The notes beneath the pieces were generated by a model. That model was not told the DNA's origin, did not search any database, and saw nothing but the letters and a program-made list of their open reading frames with translations. 64,000 nucleotides of DNA from Actinomyces culturomici (lineage in GTDB: Bacteria; Actinomycetota; Actinomycetes; Actinomycetales; Actinomycetaceae), in assembly GCF_900499005.1 (NCBI RefSeq), contig NZ_LS991316.1, forward strand, positions 1,078,496 to 1,142,495, in the 5' to 3' direction. Both the position numbers and the translations under genes were made by a program. Each line of letters begins with the position of its first letter. Position 1 is the first letter of the stretch. Shown here piece after piece: positions 9,046 to 16,983 of the stretch.

Positions 9046-9785
9046 TTCCCGACGCCCGCGAAAACCTCGGGGGCCGAAAGGCCGACGCGCCAGCGGTCGA
9101 TCGGCCAGATGACCGCCTGGACGGTGCCGACGACGGCGGAGACGGGGACGAAGGGGGTCTCCCCCTCGCCCTGGTGGTAGCGCGAATCCGCTGAGTTGCC
9201 GCGGTTGTCCCCCATCACCCAGAGGGAGCCCTCGGGGACGGTGACGTCGAAGGGAACGGTCGAGGGGACCTGGCCCGCGGCGAGGTAGGTCTCGTCGAGG
9301 GGGACTCCGTTGACGGTGATCCTCCCGTCGGCCGTGCAGCACTGCACGCGGTCGCCGCCGACTCCGATGACGCGCTTGACCAGCGTCTGCTCGCCGCCCG
9401 CGGGGACGAATCCGATGAACTCGCCGAGCTTCTGGAGGGGCGAGACCTGCGAGGTCGAACCCGAGAGCCAGCCGAGCTCGTCGTGGAAGACAACGACGTC
9501 GCCGCGCTCGATGCTCCCCGTGAGGGCGTCGACGCGGGAGACGGCGATCTTGTCGTTCTCGACGAGCGTGTCGTGCATCGAAGGCGAGGGGATCCAGAAG
9601 ACTTGGACGACGAAGGCGCGCAGGAGCGAGGAGATGACGACGGCGATGAGGAGGACGAGGCCGACCTCCTTCACCCATCCGAGGACGCCCTGAGGGCCCG
9701 GATCGGCGACGCGGTCGGGGCGCGCGAGGTGGCGGGGCGCGAGCGGCGCCCCCTCGGGAGCCGTCTGCGTCGCGGCCTCGATCAT
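9042..9785 (-). CDS. lepB: Type I signal peptidase
   Basis: LepB cleaves Sec and Tat signal peptides outside the membrane. A cytoplasmic N-tail is followed by one transmembrane helix (EVGLVLLIAVVISSLLRAFVV), then IPSPSMHDTL with the nucleophilic Ser, LVKRVIGVGGDRV with the general-base Lys, and GDNRGNSADSRY. I place the start at the ATG at 9785 (247 residues), which has GGGA upstream. An in-frame GTG at 9824 lies inside the hairpin that closes rplS and is therefore less likely. Only one membrane helix is present, the common Gram-positive form. Confidence 0.93.
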   Translation of the reverse strand: MIEAATQTAPEGAPLAPRHLARPDRVADPGPQGVLGWVKEVGLVLLIAVVISSLLRAFVVQVFWIPSPSMHDTLVENDKIAVSRVDALTGSIERGDVVVFHDELGWLSGSTSQVSPLQKLGEFIGFVPAGGEQTLVKRVIGVGGDRVQCCTADGRITVNGVPLDETYLAAGQVPSTVPFDVTVPEGSLWVMGDNRGNSADSRYHQGEGETPFVPVSAVVGTVQAVIWPIDRWRVGLSAPEVFAGVGK

Positions 9786-9812
9786 GTCGTTCCCGTCCCT
9801 TCCGCCGAAACG

Positions 9813-9846
9813 CGCGCCCGGCACCCCCGCAAGGGTACCGGGCGCG
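9813..9846 (-). terminator. Terminator-like hairpin after rplS
   Basis: CGCGCCCGG-C-ACCC pairs with GGGT-A-CCGGGCGCG around a 6-nt loop: a 14-position stem with one mismatch. It lies about 20 nt past the rplS stop on the minus strand and upstream of lepB. Confidence 0.6.
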
Positions 9847-9866
9847 AGTCGGTCATGCTCGGAGGG

Positions 9867-10223
9867 TCACTCCGCGCTTCCCGAACGGTGCTCCTTGATC
9901 TTCGCGGCCTTGCCGTGGCGCTCGCGCAGGTAGTAGAGCTTCGCGCGGCGGACGTCGCCCTTGGTGACGACCTCGATCTTGTCGATCGTCGGCGCGTGGA
10001 GCGGGAACGTGCGCTCCACGCCGACGCCGAAGGAGACCTTGCGGACGGTGAACGTCTCGGAGACGCCGTGTCCGCGACGGGCGAGAACGACGCCCTGGAA
10101 GATCTGGATACGGGAGCGGCTGCCCTCGATGACCTTGACGTGCACCTTGACGGTGTCGCCGGCGCGGAAGGCCGGAAGGTCCGTGCGGAGGGAAGCGGCG
10201 TCGACGGCGTCCAGCTTCTGCAT
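9867..10223 (-). CDS. rplS: 50S ribosomal protein L19
   Basis: L19 sits at the 30S-50S interface. From [19 protein letters not shown] the protein is 118 residues, the usual size, with the conserved [27 protein letters not shown] and [22 protein letters not shown] segments and the basic C-terminus [19 protein letters not shown]. An open upstream extension is rejected because it has no homology and because GAGGAGTAACA precedes the ATG. It is separated from trmD by 174 nt, unlike the tightly packed genes before it, so it likely has its own promoter. Confidence 0.96.
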   Translation of the reverse strand: MQKLDAVDAASLRTDLPAFRAGDTVKVHVKVIEGSRSRIQIFQGVVLARRGHGVSETFTVRKVSFGVGVERTFPLHAPTIDKIEVVTKGDVRRAKLYYLRERHGKAAKIKEHRSGSAE

Positions 10224-10397
10224 TGTTACTCCTCGACGCGCCCGCCGCAGGTCGCTCGCGTCTGATTCGGCGGGCCGGGCCCGCGTTCTCTGATCGGCGC
10301 GCCCGCGGTGGAGTCCCCCTGCGGCAGGTCGCTCCCGGATGCGCCGGTTCACCAGTGTGCCACACGGCGGGCGGGGCGCCCAGCCCCGCGGGGCGTC
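10224..10397 (-). promoter_or_regulatory. trmD-rplS intergenic region
   Basis: This gap holds a small hairpin (GCGGGGC 10371-10377, GCCCCGC 10383-10389) just after the trmD stop, probably its terminator. It must also hold the rplS promoter and leader, for which I cannot name convincing boxes. An 11-bp direct repeat GCAGGTCGCTC occurs at 10247-10257 and 10324-10334. Confidence 0.4.
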
Positions 10398-11738
10398 TCA
10401 GCCGCGCAGCGCCGTGAGATCGCGCACGAGGACGACGTCGCGGTTGGGCTTTCCGCCGACGACGAAGGTCCGCGTGCCCCGCTTGGCGAAGCCGTGCTTC
10501 TTGTAGAAGCGCTGGGCGCGGACGTTCCCGGCGTTCGTCCCGAGGACGATGCGGGGGGCGCTGCTGGAAGCGGCGGCGTCTGCGACGGCGGACTCGAGGA
10601 GCGCGCCCGCCAGGCCCGTTCCGCGCCACGCCGAGTCCGCGTAGCACTTCGAGAGGTAGGCGTCGCCGGCCTCGACCTTCCCTGGGCGGATCATGTCGGA
10701 GGCGATGTCGTGCCCGGAGACGAGGGCGAGCGAGTATCCGCCGGGCTCGCCGTCGACGAGGGCGAGGAGGATCCGGTGCGCCGCCGGATCGGCGAGGTAG
10801 CGCCCGAAGGCCTCCTCGGACAGCTCCTCGGCGATGAATGCCTCGACCGCCTCCTTCGGGAGCTCGGGCGGGCAGGCGTCGGGGAAGGTGCGCGCGGCGA
10901 GCTCCGCGAGGACGGGCGCGTCCGCGGGGACGGCCTCGCGGACCTCGAGGGAGTGGACGCCATCCGCCGCGACGAGGAATCCGGCGAGCGCGAGCGCCGT
11001 CCGATCGGCGGAGTCGAGTTCGGCGGGGTCGAGGGCGGCGACGAGGTCGGGGCGGCGGGCCGCGGTCCGTTCGAGGGAGCGGTCGCGCCTCCAGCGCGCG
11101 ATGCGGGCGTGATCGCCGCCGAGGAGGACCTCGGGGACCTCGAGACCGCGCCACGTCCGCGGTTTCGTGTAGGCCGGGTATTCGAGGAGCCCGTTCGAGT
11201 GGGACTCTTCGACGATCGACTCGGGATTGCCCATGAAGCCGTCGAGGAGGCGCGTCACCGCCTCGACGAGGACGAGGGCGGCGGCCTCTCCCCCGTTGAG
11301 GACGTAATCGCCGATCGAGTACTCGAGAACCTCGAGTCCGGCCTCCCGGTAGTGGTCGGCGACCCGCTGATCGATGCCCTCGTAGCGCCCGCAGGCGACG
11401 AGAAGGTGGGAGCATCGCGCGAGGTCCTCGGCCATCCGCTGGGTGAGCGGGGTCCCCGAGGGCGTCGGGATCGCGAGGACCCGGCGCCCCTCCTCCCCCG
11501 AGGCCGACGCCTCGGCCACGACCTCGTCGATCGCCTCGCCCCAGACCGACGGCATCATCACCATGCCGGCTCCGCCGCCGAAGGGCGTGTCGTCGACGGT
11601 GCGATGGCGGTCGTGCGTCCAGTCGCGCAGATCGTGGACGCGCAGGTCGACGAGGCCCGCGTCGTCGGCCTTCCCGAGGAGGGAGAGCCCGACGGGCGCG
11701 AAGTACTCCGGGAAGATCGAGAAGAGGTCGATCCTCAT
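10398..11738 (-). CDS. trmD: TrmD tRNA (m1G37) methyltransferase fused to a GNAT acetyltransferase
   Basis: Residues 1-245 are a complete TrmD, which methylates G37 of tRNAs using SAM and prevents +1 frameshifting. The segments [53 protein letters not shown] and the knot region around GFMGNPES are intact. Residues 263-446 form a GNAT N-acetyltransferase domain: [15 protein letters not shown] at its start, the acetyl-CoA loop [12 protein letters not shown] (371-382) and [11 protein letters not shown] (411-421). TrmD alone is about 230-250 residues, so the 446-residue length marks a fusion. Its start overlaps the rimM stop (ATGA). The acetylated substrate is unknown; tRNA or a ribosomal protein would fit the context. 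Confidence 0.93.
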   Translation of the reverse strand: MRIDLFSIFPEYFAPVGLSLLGKADDAGLVDLRVHDLRDWTHDRHRTVDDTPFGGGAGMVMMPSVWGEAIDEVVAEASASGEEGRRVLAIPTPSGTPLTQRMAEDLARCSHLLVACGRYEGIDQRVADHYREAGLEVLEYSIGDYVLNGGEAAALVLVEAVTRLLDGFMGNPESIVEESHSNGLLEYPAYTKPRTWRGLEVPEVLLGGDHARIARWRRDRSLERTAARRPDLVAALDPAELDSADRTALALAGFLVAADGVHSLEVREAVPADAPVLAELAARTFPDACPPELPKEAVEAFIAEELSEEAFGRYLADPAAHRILLALVDGEPGGYSLALVSGHDIASDMIRPGKVEAGDAYLSKCYADSAWRGTGLAGALLESAVADAAASSSAPRIVLGTNAGNVRAQRFYKKHGFAKRGTRTFVVGGKPNRDVVLVRDLTALRG

Positions 11739-12256
11739 CGGGCGCCCTCCCGATCCTCGGAGACGACGATCCGGTCGTCGAAGAGGCCGGGCGGCGGTGC
11801 GATCGTCACCGTGCGGGCGGCGACGTCGACCTCCGGCACGAGCGCCTCGACGAAGGGGACCATGACGAGTCGATCGGCGGTCCGCACGAGAAGGAGATCC
11901 TGGGCGGGCCCGAAGCGCAAACCCTCGACGACGCCGAGGAGTTCGCCTTCCGGCGTGCGCGCCTCGCATCCGGCGAGCTCATGGGGGTACCACGCGTCCT
12001 CCTCGGCCCGCTCCTCGACGAGGAGGGCCCTGCCGCGCAGAGCCTCGATCCCCTCGCGCGAATCGATCTCGTCGAAGGAGACGAGGACGCGGTCCTTGTG
12101 GACGCGCGCGCCGAGGACCGTCAGTCGCTCCTCGCCGCCCTCGAGGACGAGGACGGAGCCGGGCGCCCAGATCGCGGGATCGTCGGAGCGGACATCGACG
12201 ATCGCCTCGCCGCGCAATCCGTGCGCGGGTCCGATGATTCCTGCGGTCATGAGCAT
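11735..12256 (-). CDS. rimM: Ribosome maturation factor RimM
   Basis: RimM binds S19 and assists maturation of the 30S head. The 173-residue protein begins [20 protein letters not shown], the family N-terminus, and ends with the PRC-barrel half ([19 protein letters not shown]...[12 protein letters not shown]). AGGAGG lies 5 nt before the ATG at 12256; a second ATG at 12250 is possible. It overlaps trmD by 4 nt and continues the rpsP-KH-rimM-trmD order found in most actinobacteria. Confidence 0.94.
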   Translation of the reverse strand: MLMTAGIIGPAHGLRGEAIVDVRSDDPAIWAPGSVLVLEGGEERLTVLGARVHKDRVLVSFDEIDSREGIEALRGRALLVEERAEEDAWYPHELAGCEARTPEGELLGVVEGLRFGPAQDLLLVRTADRLVMVPFVEALVPEVDVAARTVTIAPPPGLFDDRIVVSEDREGAR

Positions 12257-12307
12257 GAGGGCCTCCTGAAGATCCGATTCATTCCACCACACCGGCGGAG
12301 AAGAGGA

Positions 12308-12338
12308 CGGAGGGGTCCGGCAGTGCCGGACCCCTCCG
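12308..12338. terminator. Hairpin between the KH gene and rimM
   Basis: CGGAGGGGTCCGGC (12308-12321) pairs perfectly with 12325-12338 around a 3-nt loop. The minus strand continues with a pyrimidine-rich TCCTCTTCTCC. It may lower expression of rimM-trmD relative to rpsP. Confidence 0.6.
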
Positions 12339-12358
12339 TGAAAGGTGTCGCTCCGCGA

Positions 12359-12598
12359 TTACTCGCGATCGGTGTCGACGACGTCGACGCGAACCGGGCC
12401 GCGGGTCGAGAGCGCGCCGATGACGGTGCGCAGCGCCCGGGCGGTCCGCCCGCCGCGGCCGATCACCCGTCCGAGGTCGTCGGGGTTGACCCGGACCTCG
12501 AGCAGACGGCCGCGTCGCATCGACCGCGAGGAGACCTGGACGTCCTCGGGGTGATCGACGATCCCCCCGACGAGGTGCTCCAGCGCATCGGCGAGCAT
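12359..12598 (-). CDS. khpA: KH-domain RNA-binding protein (KhpA type)
   Basis: A 79-residue single KH-domain protein with the GRVIGRGGRTARALRTVI helix-loop (the G-x-x-G RNA-binding loop is IGRGGR). KhpA proteins bind many RNAs, in firmicutes together with KhpB. The gene lies 2 nt after rpsP, its conserved place in actinobacteria, and is co-transcribed with it. Confidence 0.93.
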   Translation of the reverse strand: MLADALEHLVGGIVDHPEDVQVSSRSMRRGRLLEVRVNPDDLGRVIGRGGRTARALRTVIGALSTRGPVRVDVVDTDRE

Positions 12599-12600
12599 GA

Positions 12601-13068
12601 TCAGGCTTCCTCGGCGGCCTCGGGGGCCTCCTCGGTGGCCTCGGCCTCAGCGGCCTTCGCCTCGGCGGCGGCCTTGGCCTCGGCCTCCGCCTTCGCGGCG
12701 GCCTGCTTGGCCTTCGACTTCTCGGCCTCGGCCTCGGCGGCCTTCACGGCCTCGGCAGCCTGGGCGGCCTTGTCGGCCTCGGAGACCTGGACGCGGGAGA
12801 CCGCGTCGGCCTTGCCGTGGAACTTCGCGATGTCGCCGGTGAGGACGAGCAGGTTGCGGACCTGGTCGGAGGGCTGGGCGCCCACGCCGAGCCAGTACTG
12901 CGCGCGATCGGAGTCGATGCGGATCGTCGAGGGGTTCGGCTGGGGATCGTAGATCCCGAGCTCCTCGATGACGCGGCCATCGCGCTTCTTGCGCGAATCG
13001 ACGACGACGACGCGGTAGGCGGCGGCGTGGATCTTGCCCACGCGCTTCAGACGGATTCGAACTGCCAC
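12601..13068 (-). CDS. rpsP: 30S ribosomal protein S16 with long Ala/Glu/Lys tail
   Basis: S16 supports 30S assembly. The first about 85 residues ([32 protein letters not shown]...[24 protein letters not shown]) are canonical. About 60 further residues form an Ala/Glu/Lys-rich, probably helical tail; extended S16 tails are common in actinobacteria. I use the GTG at 13068 because AGGAG lies 11 nt upstream of it and the homologous N-terminus begins there. An upstream in-frame GTG at 13080 directly abuts that AGGAG and is unlikely. The gene heads the rpsP-khpA-rimM-trmD group. Confidence 0.94.
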   Translation of the reverse strand: MAVRIRLKRVGKIHAAAYRVVVVDSRKKRDGRVIEELGIYDPQPNPSTIRIDSDRAQYWLGVGAQPSDQVRNLLVLTGDIAKFHGKADAVSRVQVSEADKAAQAAEAVKAAEAEAEKSKAKQAAAKAEAEAKAAAEAKAAEAEATEEAPEAAEEA

Positions 13069-13313
13069 TGGTGTGGTCACTCCTGTTTCTCAGAGGTGTG
13101 GAGCGCGCGCGTCCCCGGTGGGAAACACGGTTCGGCGATTGCTCCGGGACACGGGGTGGCGAGGTGAGAGGGTCCTCGACAGACCGGGTACAGCCCAATA
13201 TTGTGCCATGAACCGACCCCTCGTCTCCAACCCCCGGCGCGTCGGAGGGCGACGCCCGGTCGTGGAATCCGTCACGTCGGGCCCCGCGACGGCCTTCGGT
13301 GGACAATGGCGGC

Positions 13314-14249
13314 ATGACCGATCTCGTCTCCCCAGCGCCCGCCTCCGCCCTCGCCCTCATCGCGAAGGAGGCGGCTCTCGCCGTCTCCGACTACCTCGCG
13401 GGCGTCGCCCGGACGGTCGCGCGCGTCGAGACGAAGGTCGACTTCCACGATCCCGTCACGGCGCACGATCGGCTCGTGGAGACCGCTCTTCGCGCGATCC
13501 TCGGGCGGGCGGTGCCGGGCTCGCGCGCCCTCGGCGAGGAGAAGGGCGCCGCCGTCCTCGACGCCGAGTCCCTTCCCGTCCTCCCGGACGGCGTCGCGTC
13601 TCCCGGTTCGGCGCAGTGGCGCGAGGCCGTCGGCGTCGTCGCCGAGTTCGGCGCCCGCGTCCGCTGGATCGTCGACCCCATCGACGGGACCGCGAACTTC
13701 GCGTCCGGGCTCCCCTGGTTCAATACGTCGATCGGCGTCGAACTCGACGGCGAGATCGTCGCCGGCGTCGTCCGCGCTCCCCTGCTGGGCGAGACCTTCT
13801 GGGCAGACGACGCGGTCGCGCGCTACGAGGGACCGAACGGCGAGCGGATCCTCGACGCCGACGGGCCCACCGCCGAGGAGCGTGCGGTCATCGTCTCCTA
13901 CTATCCGGGCCCCCGCGCCATCGCCCGAGAGCCCGAGCTCGCGGCGGCCCGCGAGGCGCGCATCGCCGCCGCCTTCCAATCGACGCGGCGCCTCGGCGCC
14001 GCCGCCCTCGACCTCGCCTACGTCGCGGCCGGGTGGCTCGGCGCGATGTCGGGGACGGCGTTCAAGCCCTGGGACGTCGCCGCGGGCCTCCACATCCTGC
14101 GCATCGCGGGAGGCGGCGCGCTCAACGTCGACCTCGCGACCGAACTCCCCTGGGGACTGCGGCCCGGCGTCGTCGCGCACGGGCGGAACTTCGACGCGCC
14201 GACGGCGCGCGCGGTCATGCGCGAGATCGCGGCGACGTGGGAATCCTGA
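13314..14249 (+). CDS. Inositol monophosphatase family protein
   Basis: A 311-residue member of the IMPase/FBPase superfamily of Mg-dependent sugar- or inositol-phosphate phosphatases. The core motifs are present: GEEKG (near 80), WIVDPIDGTANFASGLPW (metal-binding DPIDGT) and KPWDVAAG near the C-terminus. The exact substrate (inositol-1-phosphate, histidinol phosphate or PAP) cannot be told from these motifs. No ribosome binding site precedes the ATG, but a GACAAT hexamer ends 6 nt before it, suggesting a leaderless mRNA. It is divergent from rpsP; the 245 bp between them must hold both promoters. Its 3' end overlaps the convergent amidohydrolase gene by 35 nt. Confidence 0.9.
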   Translation: MTDLVSPAPASALALIAKEAALAVSDYLAGVARTVARVETKVDFHDPVTAHDRLVETALRAILGRAVPGSRALGEEKGAAVLDAESLPVLPDGVASPGSAQWREAVGVVAEFGARVRWIVDPIDGTANFASGLPWFNTSIGVELDGEIVAGVVRAPLLGETFWADDAVARYEGPNGERILDADGPTAEERAVIVSYYPGPRAIAREPELAAAREARIAAAFQSTRRLGAAALDLAYVAAGWLGAMSGTAFKPWDVAAGLHILRIAGGGALNVDLATELPWGLRPGVVAHGRNFDAPTARAVMREIAATWES

Positions 14250-15336
14250 CCCCGCGCAGGACGATCGCGTCGGGGGCGTCGAGTCGGGGGACGAGGGCGG
14301 CGTCCCTCGGATCGTTCCCGTAGACGAGGAGATCCGCGCTCGCACCCTCGGAGAGGACCTCGAACCCCAGGGCGCGGCGGGTGGCGCGCGTCGCGACGTC
14401 GAGGAGCTCGGCGCGCCCGACGCCCTCGGCCTCCCAGGCGGCGAACTCGGCGCCGATCGTGCCGTGCTCCTGGTAGCCGCCCGAATCGGTGCCCATGAGG
14501 AGCCGCACGCCCGACTCGCGGAGCATCGCGAAGTGGGCGCGACGATTCTCGTGCATCGTCCTCATCGTTCGGGCGTACACGGGGTACTTCGACCCCGCCT
14601 GGGCGGCGAAGGAGTCGAAGAGGGCGACCTGGAGGAGGGTCGGGGCGACGAGGACGCCGCGGCGGGCCGCCTCGTCCGCCTGGTCGGCGTCCATTCCGGT
14701 CGCGTGCTCGATGTCGTCGACGCCCGCCTCCAGCAGATCGTCGATCGTCGCGTGAGCGAAGGAGTGGACGGCGACGCGCGCGCCCGCGTCGTGGGCGGCG
14801 GCGACGGCGTCGACGAGGATCTCGCGCGGCCACAGCGGCTCGAGGTCGGAGTCGGCGCCCTTCGAGCGGTCGATCCAGTCGCCGACGAGCTTCACCCAGC
14901 CGTCGCCCGACGCCGCCTGGCGCACGATCTCCTCGGGGAGGTCGGCGGGATCGTCGAGGTCGACGGGCAGTCCCCGCATGTAGCGCTTCGGCCGGGCGAT
15001 GTGGCGCCCCGCCCGGACGAGCCGGGGCATATCGGGTCGCGCATCGATCCAGCGGGTGTCGACGGGCGAGCCGCAATCGCGGATCGCGAGGACTCCGGTT
15101 GCGAGCTGGGCGCGGGCCTGGCGCTCCTGCTCGGCCTCCCCCACCGGCCCGTCGGCGCCGACGCCGATGTGGGCGTGGCAGTCGGCGAAGCCGGGGATCG
15201 CGTAGCCCTCGAGGTCGGGAACGGGCCCCTCTCCGATCCGGTGGATCCGGCCGTCCTCGATGCGGAAGGTTCCGCGCGTCCACGTCGCGGGCGCGTCGGG
15301 GTCGTCCGACCAGAGGACGGAGCCGGAGAGGATCAT
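14215..15336 (-). CDS. Metal-dependent amidohydrolase
   Basis: A 373-residue amidohydrolase-superfamily enzyme of the imidazolonepropionase/prolidase-like branch. Visible metal ligands are HAH in GFADCHAHIGVG (about 49-60), a Lys in WVKLVGD that may be the bridging residue, His in VAVHSFAHA and DIEHATG, and Asp in LLMGTDSGG. The small beta-sandwich domain is formed by both termini (MILSGSVLWSDD... and ...ADLLVYGNDPRD). Its start overlaps the ffh stop (ATGA), so it is translated with ffh. The same neighbour occurs in mycobacteria (Rv2915c beside ffh). The substrate is unknown. Confidence 0.88.
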   Translation of the reverse strand: MILSGSVLWSDDPDAPATWTRGTFRIEDGRIHRIGEGPVPDLEGYAIPGFADCHAHIGVGADGPVGEAEQERQARAQLATGVLAIRDCGSPVDTRWIDARPDMPRLVRAGRHIARPKRYMRGLPVDLDDPADLPEEIVRQAASGDGWVKLVGDWIDRSKGADSDLEPLWPREILVDAVAAAHDAGARVAVHSFAHATIDDLLEAGVDDIEHATGMDADQADEAARRGVLVAPTLLQVALFDSFAAQAGSKYPVYARTMRTMHENRRAHFAMLRESGVRLLMGTDSGGYQEHGTIGAEFAAWEAEGVGRAELLDVATRATRRALGFEVLSEGASADLLVYGNDPRDAALVPRLDAPDAIVLRGVRIPTSPRSRA

Positions 15337-16928
15337 CGCAGGCCCTGGAGCATCCGCTTGACGTCGTCGGGCAGGTCGTCCATCGACGGGCGCGCCGCGG
15401 GCTCGGGGGCTGGCGCGGGCGCCCCGAACGCCGAGCCCTTCTCGGCGGACGCCGAGCGCTGCTCGGGCGGGAGGAGCGCCTCGAGCTCCTGCTGGCGGCG
15501 CTTCGCGGGGTTGCCGGAGCGGGCCTTCTTCTTCACCTTCGCTCGGTCGGCCTGGGCCTTGCGGGCGTTGGCCTTCTGCTTGGCGCGGCCGCCCTGGCCG
15601 GGCATCGAGCCGAATCCGGGCATGCCGCCCATGCGGCCCATCTGGCCCATCATCGTCTTCGCGGCCTCGAACCTCTGGACGAGGGAGTTCACCTCCGCGA
15701 CGGTCGTGCCCGAGCCGCGGGCGATGCGGGCGCGCCGCGAGCCGTTGAGGATCGAGACGTCCTCGCGCTCCGCGGGCGTCATCGACCGGACGATCGCCTC
15801 GACCCGGTCGACCTCGCGCTCGTCGAAGTTCTCGATCTGCTCGCGCATCTGGGCGGCGCCCGGGATCATCCCGAGCATCTTCTTCATCGAGCCGAGCTTC
15901 TTGATCTGCTGGAGCTGCGAGAGGAAGTCCGCGAGGGTGAGTTCGCCGGACATGGCCTTCTGCGCCATGCGCTCGGCCTCTTCGGCGTCGAGCCTCTTCT
16001 CCGCCTGCTCGATGAGCGTGAGGACGTCGCCCATGTCGAGGATCCGGCCGGCCATGCGGTCGGCGTGGAAGCGCTCGAAGTCGTCGAGGCCCTCGCCCGT
16101 CGAGGCGAAGAGGATCGGGGCGCCGGTGACGCCGCGGACGGAGAGCGCCGCGCCGCCTCGGGCGTCGCCGTCGAGCTTCGAGAGGACGACGCCGGTGAAG
16201 CCGACGCCGTCGCGGAACGCCGTCGAGGTCTGGACGGCGTCCTGGCCGACCATCGCGTCGAGGACGAACATCACCTCGTGCGGGTGGACGGCGTCGCGGA
16301 TCGCGACGGCCTGCGCCATCATCTCCTCATCGACGCCGAGGCGGCCCGCGGTGTCGACGATGACGACGTCGACGCCGGTCCGGATCGCATGGTCGACGCC
16401 CGAGCGGGCGACCGCGACCGGGTCGCCGACGCCGTTGCCGGGCTCGGGCGCCCACACCTCGACCCCGGCGCGCTCGCCGACGACCTGGAGCTGGGTGACG
16501 GCGTTGGGGCGCTGGAGGTCGGAGGCGACGAGGAGGACGGACTTCCCCTCTTCGCGCAGCCACTTGCCGAGCTTGCCGGCGAGGGTCGTCTTGCCCGCGC
16601 CCTGAAGGCCCGCGAGCATGAAGACCGTCGTGCCGCGCTCGGCGAAGCGCAGCTCGCGCGTGGCGCCGCCGAGGATCTCGACGAGTTCGTCGTGGACGAT
16701 GCGGATGACCTGCTGGCCGGGGTTGAGCGCCTTCGAGCGGGCGGCGCCGTAGGCCTTCTCGCGGACCTCGTTCGTGAACTGGCGGACGACGGGGAGGGCG
16801 ACGTCGGCGTCGATGAGGGCGCGTCGGATCTCGGAGATCGTCTGGTCGACGTCGGACTCCGTGAGGACGCCGCGGCTGCGGAGCTGCTTGAAGGACTGCG
16901 TCAACCGATCGGAGAGGTTTCCGAACAC
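15333..16928 (-). CDS. ffh: Signal recognition particle protein Ffh
   Basis: Ffh binds 4.5S RNA and nascent signal sequences and delivers ribosomes to FtsY. The 531-residue protein has the helical N domain, the GTPase domain with LAGLQGAGKTTLAGKLG, VIVDTAGRLG and VVLSKLDGDARGG, and the Met-rich M domain with FLSQLQQIKKLGSM and GSRRARIARGSGTTV, the RNA-binding helix-turn-helix. About 100 extra C-terminal residues are rich in Gly/Met, then Lys/Ala/Pro, as in other actinobacteria. ftsY lies a few genes away. Confidence 0.97.
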   Translation of the reverse strand: MFGNLSDRLTQSFKQLRSRGVLTESDVDQTISEIRRALIDADVALPVVRQFTNEVREKAYGAARSKALNPGQQVIRIVHDELVEILGGATRELRFAERGTTVFMLAGLQGAGKTTLAGKLGKWLREEGKSVLLVASDLQRPNAVTQLQVVGERAGVEVWAPEPGNGVGDPVAVARSGVDHAIRTGVDVVIVDTAGRLGVDEEMMAQAVAIRDAVHPHEVMFVLDAMVGQDAVQTSTAFRDGVGFTGVVLSKLDGDARGGAALSVRGVTGAPILFASTGEGLDDFERFHADRMAGRILDMGDVLTLIEQAEKRLDAEEAERMAQKAMSGELTLADFLSQLQQIKKLGSMKKMLGMIPGAAQMREQIENFDEREVDRVEAIVRSMTPAEREDVSILNGSRRARIARGSGTTVAEVNSLVQRFEAAKTMMGQMGRMGGMPGFGSMPGQGGRAKQKANARKAQADRAKVKKKARSGNPAKRRQQELEALLPPEQRSASAEKGSAFGAPAPAPEPAARPSMDDLPDDVKRMLQGLR

Positions 16929-16952
16929 TGAGGGCTCCCGTTGCTGGACGTG

Positions 16953-16968
16953 CGGGGGCGGGCCCCCG
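16953..16968 (-). terminator. Short GC hairpin between glnD and ffh
   Basis: CGGGGGC pairs with GCCCCCG around a very short GG loop, about 15 nt past the glnD stop. It is the only terminator candidate in the 55-nt gap. Confidence 0.4.
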
Positions 16969-16983
16969 AGGACTCGGACCAGC

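Noticed and set aside
9786-9824. Upstream GTG start for lepB
   Set aside because: It lies inside the hairpin that closes rplS, and the ATG at 9785 has a better ribosome binding site and reaches the family N-terminus.
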